64,000 bases of DNA from Nocardioides pini (GCF_026712185.1 NZ_JAPPUX010000004.1:434001-498000), one strand, 5' to 3'. Shown: positions 34,903 to 46,900, counted from the first letter of the stretch. Notes: generated by a model not told the origin, from the letters alone. Numbers and translations: made by a program.

Positions 34903-36455
34903 TGGACAACCTCGGACTGCTCCTGGACGGCTTCGGGGCCGTGCTCACCCCGGAGAACCTGCTCTACGCCGTCATCGGCGTGCTGCTCGGCACCTTCGTC
35001 GGGGTCCTGCCCGGCATCGGCCCGGCCATGGCCGTGGCGTTGCTGCTGCCGGTGACCTACGGCCTCGAGCCGATCTCGGCCTTCATCATGTTCGCCGGCA
35101 TCTACTACGGCGGCATGTACGGCGGCTCGACCACCGCGATCCTGCTCAACACGCCGGGCGAGTCCGCGTCGGTGATGACGGCGCTCGAGGGCAACCTCAT
35201 GGCGCGGGCCGGACGGGCCGCACAGGCGCTCGCCACCGCGGCCATCGGCTCCTTCATCGCCGGCACGATCGGCACGCTCCTCGTCGTCTTCTTCGCCCCG
35301 GCGCTGGCGTCGGTGGCCGTGGAGATCGGCGCTCCGACCTACTTCGCGCTCATGGTGCTGGCGATGGTCATGGTCACCAGCGTGCTCGGCGGATCGCCGC
35401 TGCGCGGGTTCATCGCGCTCTTCCTCGGCCTCACCATCGGCCTGGTCGGCCTGGACCTCAACACCGGACAGTCGCGGCTGAGCTTCGACCAGCCGCTGCT
35501 GGCGGACCGGATCGACGTGGTCGTCGTCGCGGTCGGCATCTTCGCCCTGGGCGAGGCGCTCTGGGTCGCCGCACACCTGCGCCGCAACCCCGCCCACGTC
35601 ATCCCGGTCGGGCGGCCGTGGATGAGCCGCACCGACCTGAAGCGGTCGTGGGGGCCGTGGCTGCGCGGCACGGCGTACGGCTTCCCGTTCGGTGCGCTGC
35701 CGGCCGGCGGCGCCGAGATCCCGACGTTCCTGTCCTACATCACCGAGAAGCGCATCGCCGCCCGCAAGGGGCACGACGAGTTCGGCCAGGGTGCGATCGA
35801 GGGCGTGGCGGGTCCGGAGGCCGCCAACAACGCCTCGGCCGCCGGCACCTTCGTCCCGCTGCTGGCGCTGGGCCTCCCCGTGACCGCCACCTCCGCGGTC
35901 ATGCTGGCCGCCCTCCAGGGCTACGGCATCGAGCCCGGCCCCGGGCTGATGACCGACCAGCCCGAGCTGGTGTGGGCCCTGCTGGCCAGCCTGCTCATCG
36001 GCAACGTGCTGCTGCTCGTGCTCAACCTGCCGCTCGCCCCGCTGTGGGCCAAGCTGCTGCGCATCCCGCGGCCCCAGCTCTACGCAGGGATCCTGTTCTT
36101 CGCCGCGCTGGGGGCGTACGCCGCCAACCTGCAGGCGTTCGACCTGTTCCTGCTGCTCCTGCTGGGTCTCCTCGGCCTGATGATGCGACGCTTCGCGCTC
36201 CCGGTCCTGCCGCTGATCCTCGGGGTCATCCTCGGGCCGCTGATGGAGTTCCGCCTCCGCGAGGCGATGGCCATCTCCGGCGGTGACGTCTCGGCACTGT
36301 GGAGCGAGCCGCTCGCCATCGTGATCTACGTCGTGGTGTCGATCGCCGTCGTCGCGCCGTTCGCGGTGCGCCGGCTGCGCCCGGCTCCTGCCGCGGTGGC
36401 CGAGGACCAGGGCCTGACGTCCGACGACACCCACACAGAGGAGAAGGTGCGATGA
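34902..36455 (+). CDS. tctA: Tripartite tricarboxylate transporter, large permease subunit TctA
   Basis: A 517-residue permease with about 11-12 TM helices. The N-terminal motif [18 protein letters not shown], the following [21 protein letters not shown] and the central [15 protein letters not shown] are diagnostic of TctA. It shares one base with the tctB stop (TGATG). It probably uses an ion gradient to import citrate-like acids delivered by TctC. Confidence 0.95.
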   Translation: MDNLGLLLDGFGAVLTPENLLYAVIGVLLGTFVGVLPGIGPAMAVALLLPVTYGLEPISAFIMFAGIYYGGMYGGSTTAILLNTPGESASVMTALEGNLMARAGRAAQALATAAIGSFIAGTIGTLLVVFFAPALASVAVEIGAPTYFALMVLAMVMVTSVLGGSPLRGFIALFLGLTIGLVGLDLNTGQSRLSFDQPLLADRIDVVVVAVGIFALGEALWVAAHLRRNPAHVIPVGRPWMSRTDLKRSWGPWLRGTAYGFPFGALPAGGAEIPTFLSYITEKRIAARKGHDEFGQGAIEGVAGPEAANNASAAGTFVPLLALGLPVTATSAVMLAALQGYGIEPGPGLMTDQPELVWALLASLLIGNVLLLVLNLPLAPLWAKLLRIPRPQLYAGILFFAALGAYAANLQAFDLFLLLLLGLLGLMMRRFALPVLPLILGVILGPLMEFRLREAMAISGGDVSALWSEPLAIVIYVVVSIAVVAPFAVRRLRPAPAAVAEDQGLTSDDTHTEEKVR

Positions 36456-36859
36456 ACGACGCTGCGAGCGTGATCGTGGTGGGCTGGACGCCCGACGAGT
36501 TCGGCGAGGCAGCGCTGCACCGCGGCGTCGAGGAGGCCAGGCTCCGCGGGGGTCGCGTCGTGGTGGTCAACGCCACCCGTGGCGACGCCCTCGTGGACGA
36601 GCGCTACGCCGACGAGGACCAGCTGGCCCGCCTGACCACGGAGCTGTCGTCCAGCGGCGTCGAGGTCGACGTCCGGCGCTCGATGGGTGCCGACGTCGGG
36701 GACCAGGTGCTCGCCGTCGCCGAGGACGTCTCCGCCGACCTCGTCGTGATCGGCCTGCGCCGGCGCTCTCCCGTGGGCAAGCTGCTCATGGGAAGCGTCG
36801 CGCAGCGCATCCTGCTCGGTGCCGACTGCGCCGTGCTGGCGGTGAAGCCTGCCGGCTAG
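36452..36859 (+). CDS. Universal stress protein (UspA family)
   Basis: A 135-residue single-domain Usp. The C-terminal nucleotide motif is [21 protein letters not shown], close to the ATP-binding G-2x-G-9x-G(S/T) pattern. The start overlaps the tctA stop by 4 nt (ATGA), so it is the fourth gene of the tct operon and may link transport to energy state; that role is inferred from position only. Confidence 0.9.
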   Translation: MNDAASVIVVGWTPDEFGEAALHRGVEEARLRGGRVVVVNATRGDALVDERYADEDQLARLTTELSSSGVEVDVRRSMGADVGDQVLAVAEDVSADLVVIGLRRRSPVGKLLMGSVAQRILLGADCAVLAVKPAG

Positions 36860-36967
36860 GAGACCCGAATCCGGGAAATCTGTGGGATACCAGCCCTTCC
36901 GCCGCAGACGTTGCGGGCCCTAGCCTCCGAAAGGCCCGTGACACCACCTGCCCGAAGGATGTTGCCC

Positions 36968-37831
36968 ATGCGATCTCGACTCAAGGCGGCGCTCGCGACG
37001 CTGCTCATCACCCTGACCGTGGGGGCGATGACCGCCGCCCCGGCTGCGGCCGTCACCGGCGGCGAGCCCGACGGCAACCGGCACCCCAACGTGGGGCTGA
37101 TCCTGTTCTACAGCCCTGACGGTCGCTTCCGCTGCTCGGCGGCCCTGGTCACCCCGACGGTGCTCCTGACGGCGGCCCACTGCACCGCCGACACGGTCGG
37201 CAAGACCCTGGTCGACTTCCGCTCCGTCGTGGCGGAGAACCCGCCCACCGGCTACCCCGTGGCGAAGAACGTCACGACCGGCTACACGCAGGCCGAGATC
37301 GAGGCCGCCGGCTTCCGGTCGGGCACGGCCTACGCCCACCCGGCGTACTCCGACTTCACCGACCTGGACAACTGGAACGACGTCGGGGTGATCGTCCTCG
37401 ACCGGCCGGTGACCGGCATCGCGCCGGCCGCGCTGGCACCGCAGGACTACCTCGACGCCTATGCCCAGCCGCGGCTCAACAAGACGCTCTTCACGTCGGT
37501 CGGCTACGGCACCGAGGTGCGCAAGCCCGAGTCCGGCCCGCAGAAGCCGACCCCCGAGACCTACCCGCTGATCCGGCGCTACGCCGTCCAGCCGGGTCAG
37601 AAGCTCACCGACCAGGTCCTCCAGCTCAACGGCAACATCAACGACACGCGAGGCACGGGTGGCACGTGCTTCGGTGACTCGGGTGGTCCGACGTTCCTCG
37701 ACGGCTACGTCGTCACCGTCACCAGCTACTCCTACACCAACAACTGCCGCTACCTCGGCGGCTACCAGCGCGTCGACATCGAGGTCGTCCAGGACTGGCT
37801 GGCCACGTTCGGGGTCTTCCCCGCGGCCTGA
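36968..37831 (+). CDS. Secreted trypsin-like serine protease
   Basis: A 287-residue S1-family protease. Signal peptide ~1-28 (cleavage near APAAA), then VTGGEPDG in place of the usual IVGG activation site. The triad is His71 (LLTAAHC), Asp138 (WNDVGVIVL) and Ser238 (GTCFGDSGGP). Cysteine pairs around His71 and Ser238 suggest disulfides. ATG 36968 is preferred, since AAGG lies 9 nt upstream; ATG 36959 abuts that site. It is followed by a strong terminator and is not part of the tct operon. Confidence 0.92.
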   Translation: MRSRLKAALATLLITLTVGAMTAAPAAAVTGGEPDGNRHPNVGLILFYSPDGRFRCSAALVTPTVLLTAAHCTADTVGKTLVDFRSVVAENPPTGYPVAKNVTTGYTQAEIEAAGFRSGTAYAHPAYSDFTDLDNWNDVGVIVLDRPVTGIAPAALAPQDYLDAYAQPRLNKTLFTSVGYGTEVRKPESGPQKPTPETYPLIRRYAVQPGQKLTDQVLQLNGNINDTRGTGGTCFGDSGGPTFLDGYVVTVTSYSYTNNCRYLGGYQRVDIEVVQDWLATFGVFPAA

Positions 37832-37875
37832 CCAGGCCCCGTCCCCGCCACGGCGGGGCGCGCTCCACACGGACG

Positions 37876-37919
37876 GTGCGGGGGTGGTGGTGCACGCGGT
37901 GCACCACCACCCCCCGCAC
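37876..37919. terminator. Bidirectional terminator, 20-bp stem
   Basis: GTGCGGGGGTGGTGGTGCAC (37876-37895) pairs with 37899-37919 with one bulged C and a 3-nt loop. It lies between the convergent protease and CopC genes and can stop transcription from both sides. Confidence 0.8.
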
Positions 37920-37934
37920 TGCTGCCCGTCGGCC

Positions 37935-38483
37935 TCAGGTCGCGCGGGCCGCGCGGCGCCGCTGCCAGAGGACCAGCGCGCACGCACCGGAGAGCAGCAC
38001 GACGGAGGCAGGTACGACGGCGTCGCGGAGCGCACCATCGCTCCCGTCCGCGTCCCGCGCCGAGGACGCACCGGCGCCGTCGTCCCCGACGCCCACCGCG
38101 GCGGCCTCACCGACCTCGAAGCGGACCTCGCCGGCGATCTCGTGGCCGTCGGAGGACACGACGTCGTAGGTCATCGTGTAGGTCCCGTCCGGGCCGGCCC
38201 AGAGGTTCTGGCGCACCTCCGGCCCGGTCGAGGTGGCGGCACCGTTGGTGACGCTCCCGTCCGGACCGGTGACGGTGACCTCGTGGACCTCGGCCACAGG
38301 TCCGGTGAAGGTGAGGATGGCACGCGACGGCAGGGCGGTGAGGACGCCCGCCTCCGACGGGTCGGAGGACAGCAGCTCGTCGTGGGCGGCTGCCGGGGGC
38401 ACGGCGGCCCAGCCGAGGGACGCTGCGAGGACCGCGACCGCGAGCCGCGCGGCGCCTCGTCGTGCGGGCGGGGTGCGCGTCAT
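37935..38483 (-). CDS. CopC-domain protein, membrane anchored
   Basis: A 182-residue exported protein. After a signal peptide the mature chain starts at His34 (AAAHDELLSSDPSEAG), the CopC pattern in which the N-terminal His is a copper(II) ligand. DGHEIAGEVRFEVG is the second His motif. A C-terminal TM helix (VVPASVVLLSGACALVLW) and Arg-rich tail anchor it. It overlaps the Ino1-like gene by 4 nt (ATGA). A CopD partner is absent here, so a role in copper handling is inferred from the family. Confidence 0.88.
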   Translation of the reverse strand: MTRTPPARRGAARLAVAVLAASLGWAAVPPAAAHDELLSSDPSEAGVLTALPSRAILTFTGPVAEVHEVTVTGPDGSVTNGAATSTGPEVRQNLWAGPDGTYTMTYDVVSSDGHEIAGEVRFEVGEAAAVGVGDDGAGASSARDADGSDGALRDAVVPASVVLLSGACALVLWQRRRAARAT

Positions 38484-39616
38484 GCGCCGAGCCCCGCGCG
38501 CCAGGAGACCAGGTCGTCCCACTGCTGGGCCAGGCGGTGCTCCGTCGCCCCGATCGGGTCCTTGAAGAAGAAGGCCAGCTCGAGCAGCGGGCCCGTCCTG
38601 CCGGCCGCGTGCGCCGCCGACACGAGGCGCGCCAGGTCGAGGACGAGCGGGGCGGCGAGGGCGGAGTCGCACCCCTCCCAGGTGAGCTGCAGGGTCATGC
38701 GGGTGCCGAGGAAGCCGTCGAAGCGGACGTGGTCCCAGGCGGTCTTCCACTCCCCCAGGTCCTCGACCTGGTCGATGTGCATCGGGCCGGGGACGGGTCG
38801 GCCGGCGATGGCGTCGAGTCCGCTGCGCTTGGCGACCGTCTTGCTGCGCGCGGCCTCGGGGTCGGCGAGGGTCGCGCCGTCACCGCCGCCCAGGAGGTTG
38901 ACCGAGGTCCAGGACCTCAGCTCGAGGGCACGCATCACGAACATGGGGGCGAGCGCCGACTTGAGCAGGGTCTCGCCGGTCTTGCCGTCGCACCCTGCCC
39001 ACGGCAGCCGGCTGCGTCGGGCGGCGTCCACCACGACCGGCAGGCGCAGGCACGGGCTGGGCGTGAACGACACGAAGGAGGCACCGGCGCGGAAGGCCGC
39101 CAGCGCGTAGACCGCCCCGATCGGCAGCGCGTCGTCGACGTCGGTCATCGAGTCGGGGTCGGGCACGGGGGGCTGGGTGCTGGCGACGTCGACGACGACC
39201 ACCCGCTCGAGGCGGTGCCGTTCACGGAAGTCCGCGATGTCGGTGGCGAGCCGCTCGACCGCCGCGGCGGCGGTGGCCGATCCTGCGGCGTGGCCGGGGC
39301 GCACCTCGGTGTCGACGGTCTCGAGGTGGGCGCGGGCGGCGTCGACGAGGGCGGGCGGCAGGACGCCGCCCGCGGCCAGCTCCTCGGCCCGCTTCGGCAG
39401 CGAGTGGGAGCTGACGTCGTGGCCACCGAAGACCAGCCCGGCGAGGGACGGCAGGCCGTCGGGCTGAAGCTCGGGCAGCTCGGTCACGAGAGCGGTGGTC
39501 GGTGCGAGGCCGTGCGCCACGGCGTACGCACCGACCACCGCTGTGGTGGCCACCGAGCCCCGCGCACCCACGAACCACACGCCTGTCCTGGCCGTCACCT
39601 CGGGCGTGTGGGTCAT
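38480..39616 (-). CDS. Inositol-3-phosphate synthase-like protein
   Basis: A 378-residue protein of the myo-inositol-1-phosphate synthase family. The N-terminal Rossmann motif is TGVWFVGARGSVATTAVVGA, with an Ino1-like core of LPIGAVYALAAFRAGASFVSFTPSP, TSVNLLGGGDGATL and LTWEGCDSALAAPLVLDLARL. It differs from the canonical actinobacterial Ino1 in motif detail, so this is probably a paralogue with an unknown substrate. It lies next to a TIM-barrel sugar isomerase gene, a pairing also seen around EboC-type clusters. Confidence 0.8.
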   Translation of the reverse strand: MTHTPEVTARTGVWFVGARGSVATTAVVGAYAVAHGLAPTTALVTELPELQPDGLPSLAGLVFGGHDVSSHSLPKRAEELAAGGVLPPALVDAARAHLETVDTEVRPGHAAGSATAAAAVERLATDIADFRERHRLERVVVVDVASTQPPVPDPDSMTDVDDALPIGAVYALAAFRAGASFVSFTPSPCLRLPVVVDAARRSRLPWAGCDGKTGETLLKSALAPMFVMRALELRSWTSVNLLGGGDGATLADPEAARSKTVAKRSGLDAIAGRPVPGPMHIDQVEDLGEWKTAWDHVRFDGFLGTRMTLQLTWEGCDSALAAPLVLDLARLVSAAHAAGRTGPLLELAFFFKDPIGATEHRLAQQWDDLVSWRAGLGA

Positions 39617-39666
39617 GTCGTCCTCCTCGGACGGATGGGCGGGGGCAGGGCGGACATCAGGGGCGG

Positions 39667-40674
39667 TCAGGACGAGGTGGAGAACGCCGCGTCGAACGCC
39701 GCGGTGGGCGCGTCGAAGGCGAGCCGCCGCACGAACTCGAGCGCCTCGGGAGCACCGACGAGACGGTCCATCCCGGCGTCCTCCCACTCCACGGAGATCG
39801 GACCGTCGTAGCCGATGGTGTTGAGCATCCGGAACGACGCCTCCCACGGCACGTCGCCGTGGCCGGTGGACACGAAGTCCCAGCCGCGGCGGGGGTCGGC
39901 CCAGGCGAGGTGCGAGCCCATCCGGCCGTTGCGGCCGTTGCCGACCTGGCGCTTCGCGTCCTTGCAGTCGACGTGGTAGATGCGGTCCTTGAAGTCCCAC
40001 AGGAAGCCGACCGGGTCGAGGTCCTGCCAGACGAAGTGGGACGGGTCCCAGTTGAGGCCGAAGGCCTCGCGGTGGTCGATGGCCTCGAGCGCCGCGACGG
40101 TGGTCCAGTAGTCGTAGGCGATCTCGGACGGGTGCACCTCGTGGGCGAAGCGGACGCCCTCGTCGTCGAAGACGTCGAGGATCGGGTTCCAGCGGTCGGC
40201 GAAGTCCTGGTAACCCGCGTCGACGAGGGCCTGGGAGGCCGGCGGGAACATCGCGACGTACTTCCAGATGGAGGAGCCGGTGAAGCCGACCACGACGTCG
40301 ACGCCGAGCTTGCGCGCCGCCCGGGCGGTCATCTTCATCTCCTCGGCGGCACGCTGGCGCACGCCCTCGGCGTCGCCGTCACCCCAGATGCGGTCGGGGA
40401 GGATGTCGCGGTGGCGTGCGTCGATCGGGTCGTCGCAGACCGCCTGGCCCTTGAGGTGGTTGCTGATGGCGAACACCTGGAGGTCGTACTTCTTGAGCAT
40501 CTCGAGCTTGGCCGGGACGTAGGACTCGTCCTCCACCGCCGCCCACGGGTCGAAGTGGTCGCCCCAGCAGGCGAGCTCGAGGCCGTCGTAGCCCCAGCCC
40601 GACGCGAGCTTGCACATCTCCTCGAACGGCAGGTCGGCCCACTGGCCGGTGAACAGGGTGACGGGGCGTGGCAT
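39667..40674 (-). CDS. Sugar phosphate isomerase/epimerase (AP endonuclease 2-like TIM barrel)
   Basis: A 335-residue metal-dependent TIM barrel of the xylose isomerase-like/IolE superfamily. It begins [39 protein letters not shown]. Metal ligands are likely in [29 protein letters not shown] and [10 protein letters not shown]. Relatives act in inositol or 3-keto-sugar catabolism. It follows the giant ThuA protein gene and precedes the Ino1-like gene on the same strand. Confidence 0.85.
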   Translation of the reverse strand: MPRPVTLFTGQWADLPFEEMCKLASGWGYDGLELACWGDHFDPWAAVEDESYVPAKLEMLKKYDLQVFAISNHLKGQAVCDDPIDARHRDILPDRIWGDGDAEGVRQRAAEEMKMTARAARKLGVDVVVGFTGSSIWKYVAMFPPASQALVDAGYQDFADRWNPILDVFDDEGVRFAHEVHPSEIAYDYWTTVAALEAIDHREAFGLNWDPSHFVWQDLDPVGFLWDFKDRIYHVDCKDAKRQVGNGRNGRMGSHLAWADPRRGWDFVSTGHGDVPWEASFRMLNTIGYDGPISVEWEDAGMDRLVGAPEALEFVRRLAFDAPTAAFDAAFSTSS

Positions 40675-40987
40675 GTGTGTGCTCCTCAGGGTGTGGTTGG
40701 TGCGTTCGGCTGGTTTCGGCTGGTTCTGGGTGGTGCTGGTCGGGTGGATCAGGGTGGTGGTCGGGTGGGCCTGGGTGGCCGCGCGGACCGGTGCCGGGAC
40801 GGAGCGCCGTGTCCCGGCACCGGCCGCTGGGGGCGGCGCCTTGCGGCACCACCCCCCGCCCGGACGGGGGCCCGGCCGCCGGGCGCACGCAGGGCCGATC
40901 CTGCATGCGCGCCGGGTTCACCTCACTCGAGGGTGACGTGGTGGCCGTGCCTCCCGCCTTCGGACGTCCTGGTGCTCGGACCGGCGC
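40675..40987. other. Gene-free interval between ThuA gene and sugar isomerase gene
   Basis: This 313-base stretch has no convincing ORF. It holds the ThuA-gene terminator hairpin (40788-40823), a second GC-rich inverted region around 40826-40870 (GGGGGCGGCGCC and GCCCGGACGGGGGC), and a low-complexity run of TGGT/GGGTGG motifs at 40685-40780 just upstream of the isomerase gene. I see no clear promoter. Confidence 0.6.
40788..40823. terminator. Terminator downstream of the ThuA multidomain gene
   Basis: CCGGTGCCGGGAC (40788-40800) pairs perfectly with GTCCCGGCACCGG (40811-40823) around a 10-nt loop. It lies 165 nt past the stop of the giant gene. Confidence 0.65.
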
Positions 40988-43900
40988 CTACAGCTGGGAC
41001 TTCAGCGTCCGCGACAGGCGCTTGAGAGCGAGCTTCACCTCCTTGTCCTTGACCCGCGACGCGAGCCGCTCGAACTTCTTGAGCGCGCGTCTGGCCTCTT
41101 TCCTGTTGCCATCGGCGTTGGCGCGCTTGGCGGCCCGCAGCTCACCGACGAGCTTCTCGCCGAGCTTGGCGCCGATCACGCGGTCGTCGGCGAATCGTTC
41201 GACGAGCTGCTTGCCCCCGCCGAAGCTGGCGACCACCTTGAACTCGACCGTTCGGGACACGTGGTTGCCCGCGGCGTCCAGCGCGGTGACCTCGAGCCGG
41301 TGCTTCCCGCCGCGCAGCTCCAAGGCGTCGATGCGCGTCGGGGAGCTGATCACCTCCCCGTCGAGTCGGATGACGCGCTCGGCGGCGCCGGACGTCGCAT
41401 CGGCCAGCGTGACCATGATCAGGGCGGTGCGACCGGAGCCGATCTCCAGCTTGGCGTTGTCGGCGACGCCGTTGATGGTCACCGTCGGCGCGGTGCGGTC
41501 CATCTTGATGGTGGTGGTCTCGACTGCAGAAGCCCTGCCAGCGGCGTCGGTTGCTCTCGCCTGAACGAGGTTGACGCCGTCGGCGGACACCTGGAACGGC
41601 GAGGTGTACGCCGTCCACGCGCCGTTGCCGATGCGGTACTCCAGCGTCAGCTGGCCTTCACCTCCGGAACCCGCGAGGGTGACCGTCACCGGCGAGGTGT
41701 ACCAGTTCGCTCGACCGTTCGCCGCCCCGGGTGAGGTGGTGATGACGACGGTCGGCTTCGGGATCACGACCGGCCCGCCGGGCTCGGAGACGACGACCTC
41801 GAGCTGGCCAGCCGCAGTGTTGCCCGCCCTGTCGGCCGCCCGGTACCGCACCAGGTAGGTGCCCGGCTCGTCGAACGCCAGCGGCGCGTCGTACGTGCTC
41901 CACTCCGCTGCGTCGCCGATCCGGTACTCGACGCCTGCCATGCCCGAGGTGGTGTCCGTGGCGGTCAGGGTCACCTTCTTGGTCCGGTCGCCGTCGATCT
42001 TGGCCGTCACGGTCGGATCGGCCGTGTCGACCTTCACGGTCTGCGACCGCGTGGTCTCCACGTTGCCTGCCGTGTCGGTCGAGCGGTACTCGACCAGGCG
42101 CTCGCCCTCACCGGTGACGGGGACCGCCACGGTGTACGTCGTCCAGTCCTCGCCGGGGAGCCGGTACTCGAGCTTGGCGATGCCCGAACCCGTGTCGGCG
42201 CCGGCCAGGGTGAACGTCGGCCGGGTGGTGTGCCACCCGTCCGTGCCCGTGGCCGACGGGACGGTGATCGTCGCGGTCGGGGCGACCGTGTCGATCTTCA
42301 CCGTCAGGGACGTGACCGCCTCGGCGTTGCCCGCCTTGTCGGTCGAGCGGTACTCGACCAGGCGCGAGCCCTCACCCGTCACCTGGACCGCCTCGGTGTA
42401 GGGCGTCCAGGCACCGCCGGCGATGCGGTACTCGGTCGAGGCGATGCCCGACCCGCCCGCGTCGTCGGTGGCGGCCAGGGTGAACGACGGCCGCGTGGTG
42501 TACCAGCCGGCCTGGCCGGTGGCACCCGGGATGGAGATGGTCGTCGTCGGCGCCGTCGTGTCCGTCGGACCGCCACCCGGCTCGCAGGTCCCGTCCTCAC
42601 CAAGGGTGAAGAAGTCGAAGCTGGCGGTGATGCCGGCCCCGGCTGCCTGGTTGGCGGCGGACAGCAGGCCGATACGCGGGTTGGCGATGTCGGCGATGCT
42701 GTAGCCCGCGGACATGTTCGTCCACGCCTCGCCGTCGGTGCTGTAGCTGCCGAGGACCTGCTCGCCGTCCTCGCTGGTCAGCCTCAGCCAGACCGTGCTC
42801 GGGAACGTGGCTCCCAGCCCGGCCGTGTTGGTCTCGACGGCCGTTGCTGCGGTCTCCCGCGCCGTCTGGATGATGTTGGACGCCGCGTTCGGGTCCGAGC
42901 TGCGTCCCTGGAAGACGTGCTTCAGGTAGTTGTCGTCGTCCCCGTAGATCAGCAGGCCCGCCGACTGGTACTGCCGGTTGACCGGCGCAGTGACCTTGGT
43001 GGTCGCCACGAAGGGGCCGTCCGGGAGGTCCGTCAGCACCAGGTCACGAGCGGTGTTCGTGGTCTGGTAGAGGTCGGTGCCCTCCATCGGGATCTTCACC
43101 GAGCCGCCGGAGACCGTGAGGTTCCCGCTCGGCCGCACCACGCTCCAGTCGGAGCTCAGCGTGCTCCCGTTGAAGTCCTCCACGACGCACGGCGGGGAGC
43201 ACGGGGTGGCCGTGCTGTCCGGCGTGATGGTGAAGTAGTCGAACTTCGCGACGAGGTTGTCCGCCGCCCCGGCCGCAGTCGCACCCAGGGCCAGCAGGCC
43301 GACCTTGGGGGCAGCGATGCCGGTGAGGTCGCGAGCAGCGTTCGCAGCCGTGACGGGCGACCAGGTGGCGCCGTCGCTGCTGTAGGACGCGGTGACGGAG
43401 TTGCCGTCGGTGCTCTTGAGTCGCAGCCACACGGTGTCGGGGAAGCTCGCGCCGAGGTTGGCCGAGTTGGTCTCCGACGCGGTGCCGTTGACCTCCTTGG
43501 CGAACTGGATGACGTTGGCTGCCTTGCTGCCCGCCGCCGCCGTGGAACGGCCGGAGTAGACGAGCTTCAGGTAGTTGTTGTCATCGCCGTAGACGATCAG
43601 ACCGCCCTGCTGGTAGCCCTTGGTGGCGTTCAGCGTGACCTTCGTGGTGACCTCGAACTGCCCGCCCGGCAGGTCCTGGAGGACGATGTTGGGCGTGTTG
43701 TTGGTGGTCTGGTAGAGGTCGGAGTTGGTCAGCGGGATGTTGAGCGTCCCATCGGCCACGGTCAGCGCCTGGTTGACCCGCACGCTGCGGTTCCACCTGG
43801 TCGTGTCGAGCTCGGTGCCCACGAAGTCGTCGGAGCGTCCGCTGAAGCAGATGTTCTGCGCGGCGGTGACGTTGATCTCCAGCGTCCTGGTGGTCTTGGC

Positions 43901-46900
43901 GCCCCGCGAGTCGGTGACCGTCAGGGAGACGGTGTAGCGGCCCGGGGTCGCGTAGGTCTTGCTCGGGTTGGCAGCGGTCGAGGTGGTCGTGTCGCCGAAG
44001 CTCCACGCGTAGCTGACCGGGTTGTCGCCGTCGGGATCGTTGACCGTGCTCGTGAAGTCCACGGGCAGCGGGGCGGATCCGGACAGCGTGCTCGCGTTGA
44101 TCGTGACCGCGGGGGGCGTGTTGTCCGTGACTCCCCTGCCGGCGAACTCGAGCCAGTTGACGTTGGCGCCACCGGCGGTGGCGACGACGTACAGCGGCTC
44201 GCTGTTCGTCGAGGCCCCGTTGAAGGTGGTCGACACGTTCTGCCACGTCTGGGCGCCACCGGTGTTGGGCACGTCGATCGTGCCGATCGTGGTGCCGGTG
44301 GGCGAGCCCTGCCGGATGGCGAAGGCGGAACCCGCCGTGGTGGAGGCGACGCGCATGGCGACACCGGTGATGTTGGTGAGGTTCATGACGTCCCACCGGA
44401 ACCAGTCACCGGTCTCGACACCGGTCACGTTGAGACCACCGTTGGTGTCCGTGGTCGTCTGCGTGATCACGCCGGGGCTGCCGGCGGTCTCCGAGCCCGT
44501 GCGACCGGTCTGGTCGAAGAACTCGGCCTCCTTCTTCTTGGTGTGCAGCACCGCACCGTCGATGCCGGTCAGCGGGCCTGCTGCGCCGGCACCGTTGTCC
44601 TTGTAGGTGGCGGTGACGGTGCCGAAGATGTTGGCGCCCGAGTGACCGGTGTCGCCCGGCAGCACGAAGCTGCCGCTGCAGCCCGTGTACTGCTCGTAGC
44701 CGTGCGAGTGCTGGTCGTGGCCCAGGCCGGGCTGCACGACGACCTTGCTGCAGTCGATGGCACCGTCCTCGGGGTCGGTGACCGTGACGGAGTACTTCAC
44801 GGTGTCGCCGAACTCGAAGAACCCGCCGTCGCGAGGCAGCGTCAACTCGACCGTCGGCGCGGTGTTGCCCGCGACGATGTCGATGTTGGTCGACCCGGTC
44901 TTGCCGTTCGCGGCAGTCACCGTGAGCCGCGCGGTGTAGTTGCCCGCAGCCGCGTAGGTGAAGGACGCGGTCGGCGTGGTCGCGTCGACCGTGCCGTCGC
45001 TGGTGAAGTCCCAGGCGTACGACAGACCGGCGTTGGTGCCGGTGTCGCCGTCGAATGACGTGCTGCCGTCGAAGTCGACCGTGAGCGGCGCGGGGCCCGA
45101 CGTCCTGTTCGCCGTGGCGCGGGCGGTGGGAGCGCGCGCCCCCTCGACGTAGTCGATGCGGTAGACACCGGAGTCGGCGTTGTCGCCGTTGAAGCCGCTG
45201 CCCCACTCGATCATGTAGAGCGCACCGTCGGGTCCGAACTGCAGGGCGTGGGGACGGCGCATCTGCAGGTTGGGCAGGAACCGGTTGATGTCGGTGTAGC
45301 CGGTGCCGCCGTCGTTCATCTGGACGGTGAAGAGCCGGCTGTTGTTCCAGTCCGCCCAGATCGCCTTCTCGTCGAAGTAGGCGGGCCACTTGCGGTCCGA
45401 CTCGAGGTCCGGGTCGTAGTCGTAGGTGCCCGAGGTCATCGGCGCACCGCTGGCCCCGATCTCCGGGGTCCCGGTGATGGAGGCACTGTTGCTCTGCCAC
45501 ATCGTCGCGGCCTTGGCCGGCGGCAGGTTGGTCAGGCCCGTGTTGTTGGGCGAGTCGTTGACCGGGGCGGCGCAGTTGAACGTCGCACCGGCCGTGCTGC
45601 TGGCGAAGTTGTAGTCGTTGTAGGGGGTGTTGGCGCCCACGCAGTAGGGCCAGCCGTAGTTGCCCGGCTCGTCGAGGACGTTCCACTCCACCCGGCCGTT
45701 GGGTCCGCGCGTCGCGCTCACGGAGCCGGCGTCCGGGCCGTAGTCGGCGACGAGGATGTTGTTGTTCTGCACGTCGAGGCCGATGCGGAACGGGTTGCGG
45801 AAGCCCATCGCGTAGATCTCGGGGCGGGTCTTCTGCTGGGTGTCGGCGGCCTCGTCGAAGAGGTTGCCGGTCGGGATGGTGTAGCCGCCGTCGGCCTTCG
45901 GGCGGATGCGGAGCACCTTGCCGTTGAGGTCGTTGGTGTTGGCCGACGTGCGCTGGGCGTCCCAGGCGCTGCGACCGTCACGCTCGTCGATCGGCGTGTA
46001 GCCGCCCGAGTCGAAGGGGTTGGTGTTGTCACCGGTGGCGAGGTAGAGGTTGCCGTCGTTGTCGAACTCCATCGAGCCGCCTGCGTGGCAGCACTCGTTG
46101 CGCTGGACCGGGACGTCGAGGATGGTCACCGCGGACGACAGGTCGAGCGTGTTGCCGTTCATCGTGAACCGCGAGATGCGGTCGATCGACGCGGTCCCAG
46201 AGGGCGCGTAGTAGAGGAACACGTGATTGTTCGTCGCGAAGGCCGGGTCGAGGGCGATGCCCAGCAGTCCGAACTCCTGGCCGGTGTAGACGGGGATGGT
46301 GCCCGCGGTCACGACGCTGCCGTTGGGCAGGATGATCTTCACCGCGCCCGCACGGTCGATGTAGAACACGCGACCGTCGTCCGCGATGGCGAGCTCCATC
46401 GGGTTGGTGGTGTTCTCGTCCAGCGCGACCTTCTCGAAGCTGGGCTGCAGGGTGGCCTTGCAGTCCGACGGGAGCACGCCGGCGGCGGTCTGGATGCCGC
46501 CGAGGATGTGGCCGAGGAACTTCTGGTCGGAGAAGGACGCAGCGGTGTGGCCCATGCCGGTGTACCAGCTGCGGCCGCCGTCGTAGTCCTGGCACCAGGC
46601 GATCGGGTGCTCGGCACCCATCGCGCCCGTGCCCGGGGCGTACGTGGTCTCGTCCAGCGAGGCGAGGACGTGGATCTTGTTGCGCGCGGTCGCCGGGTTG
46701 GAGCGGAAGTTGTACCACTCGTCGGTGCGCTCCCACCGCTTGGCGATGCCCGCGGTGGAAGGGTGTGCCGGGTCCTCGACCTTGACGGTCGCGGTCGGGG
46801 TGCCGTTGGGGTGGTTGTTGAAGTAGGCGCCGACGAGCTGGCCGTACCAGGGCCAGTCGTACTCGGTGTCGGAGGCCGCGTGGATGCCGGCGTAGCCGCC

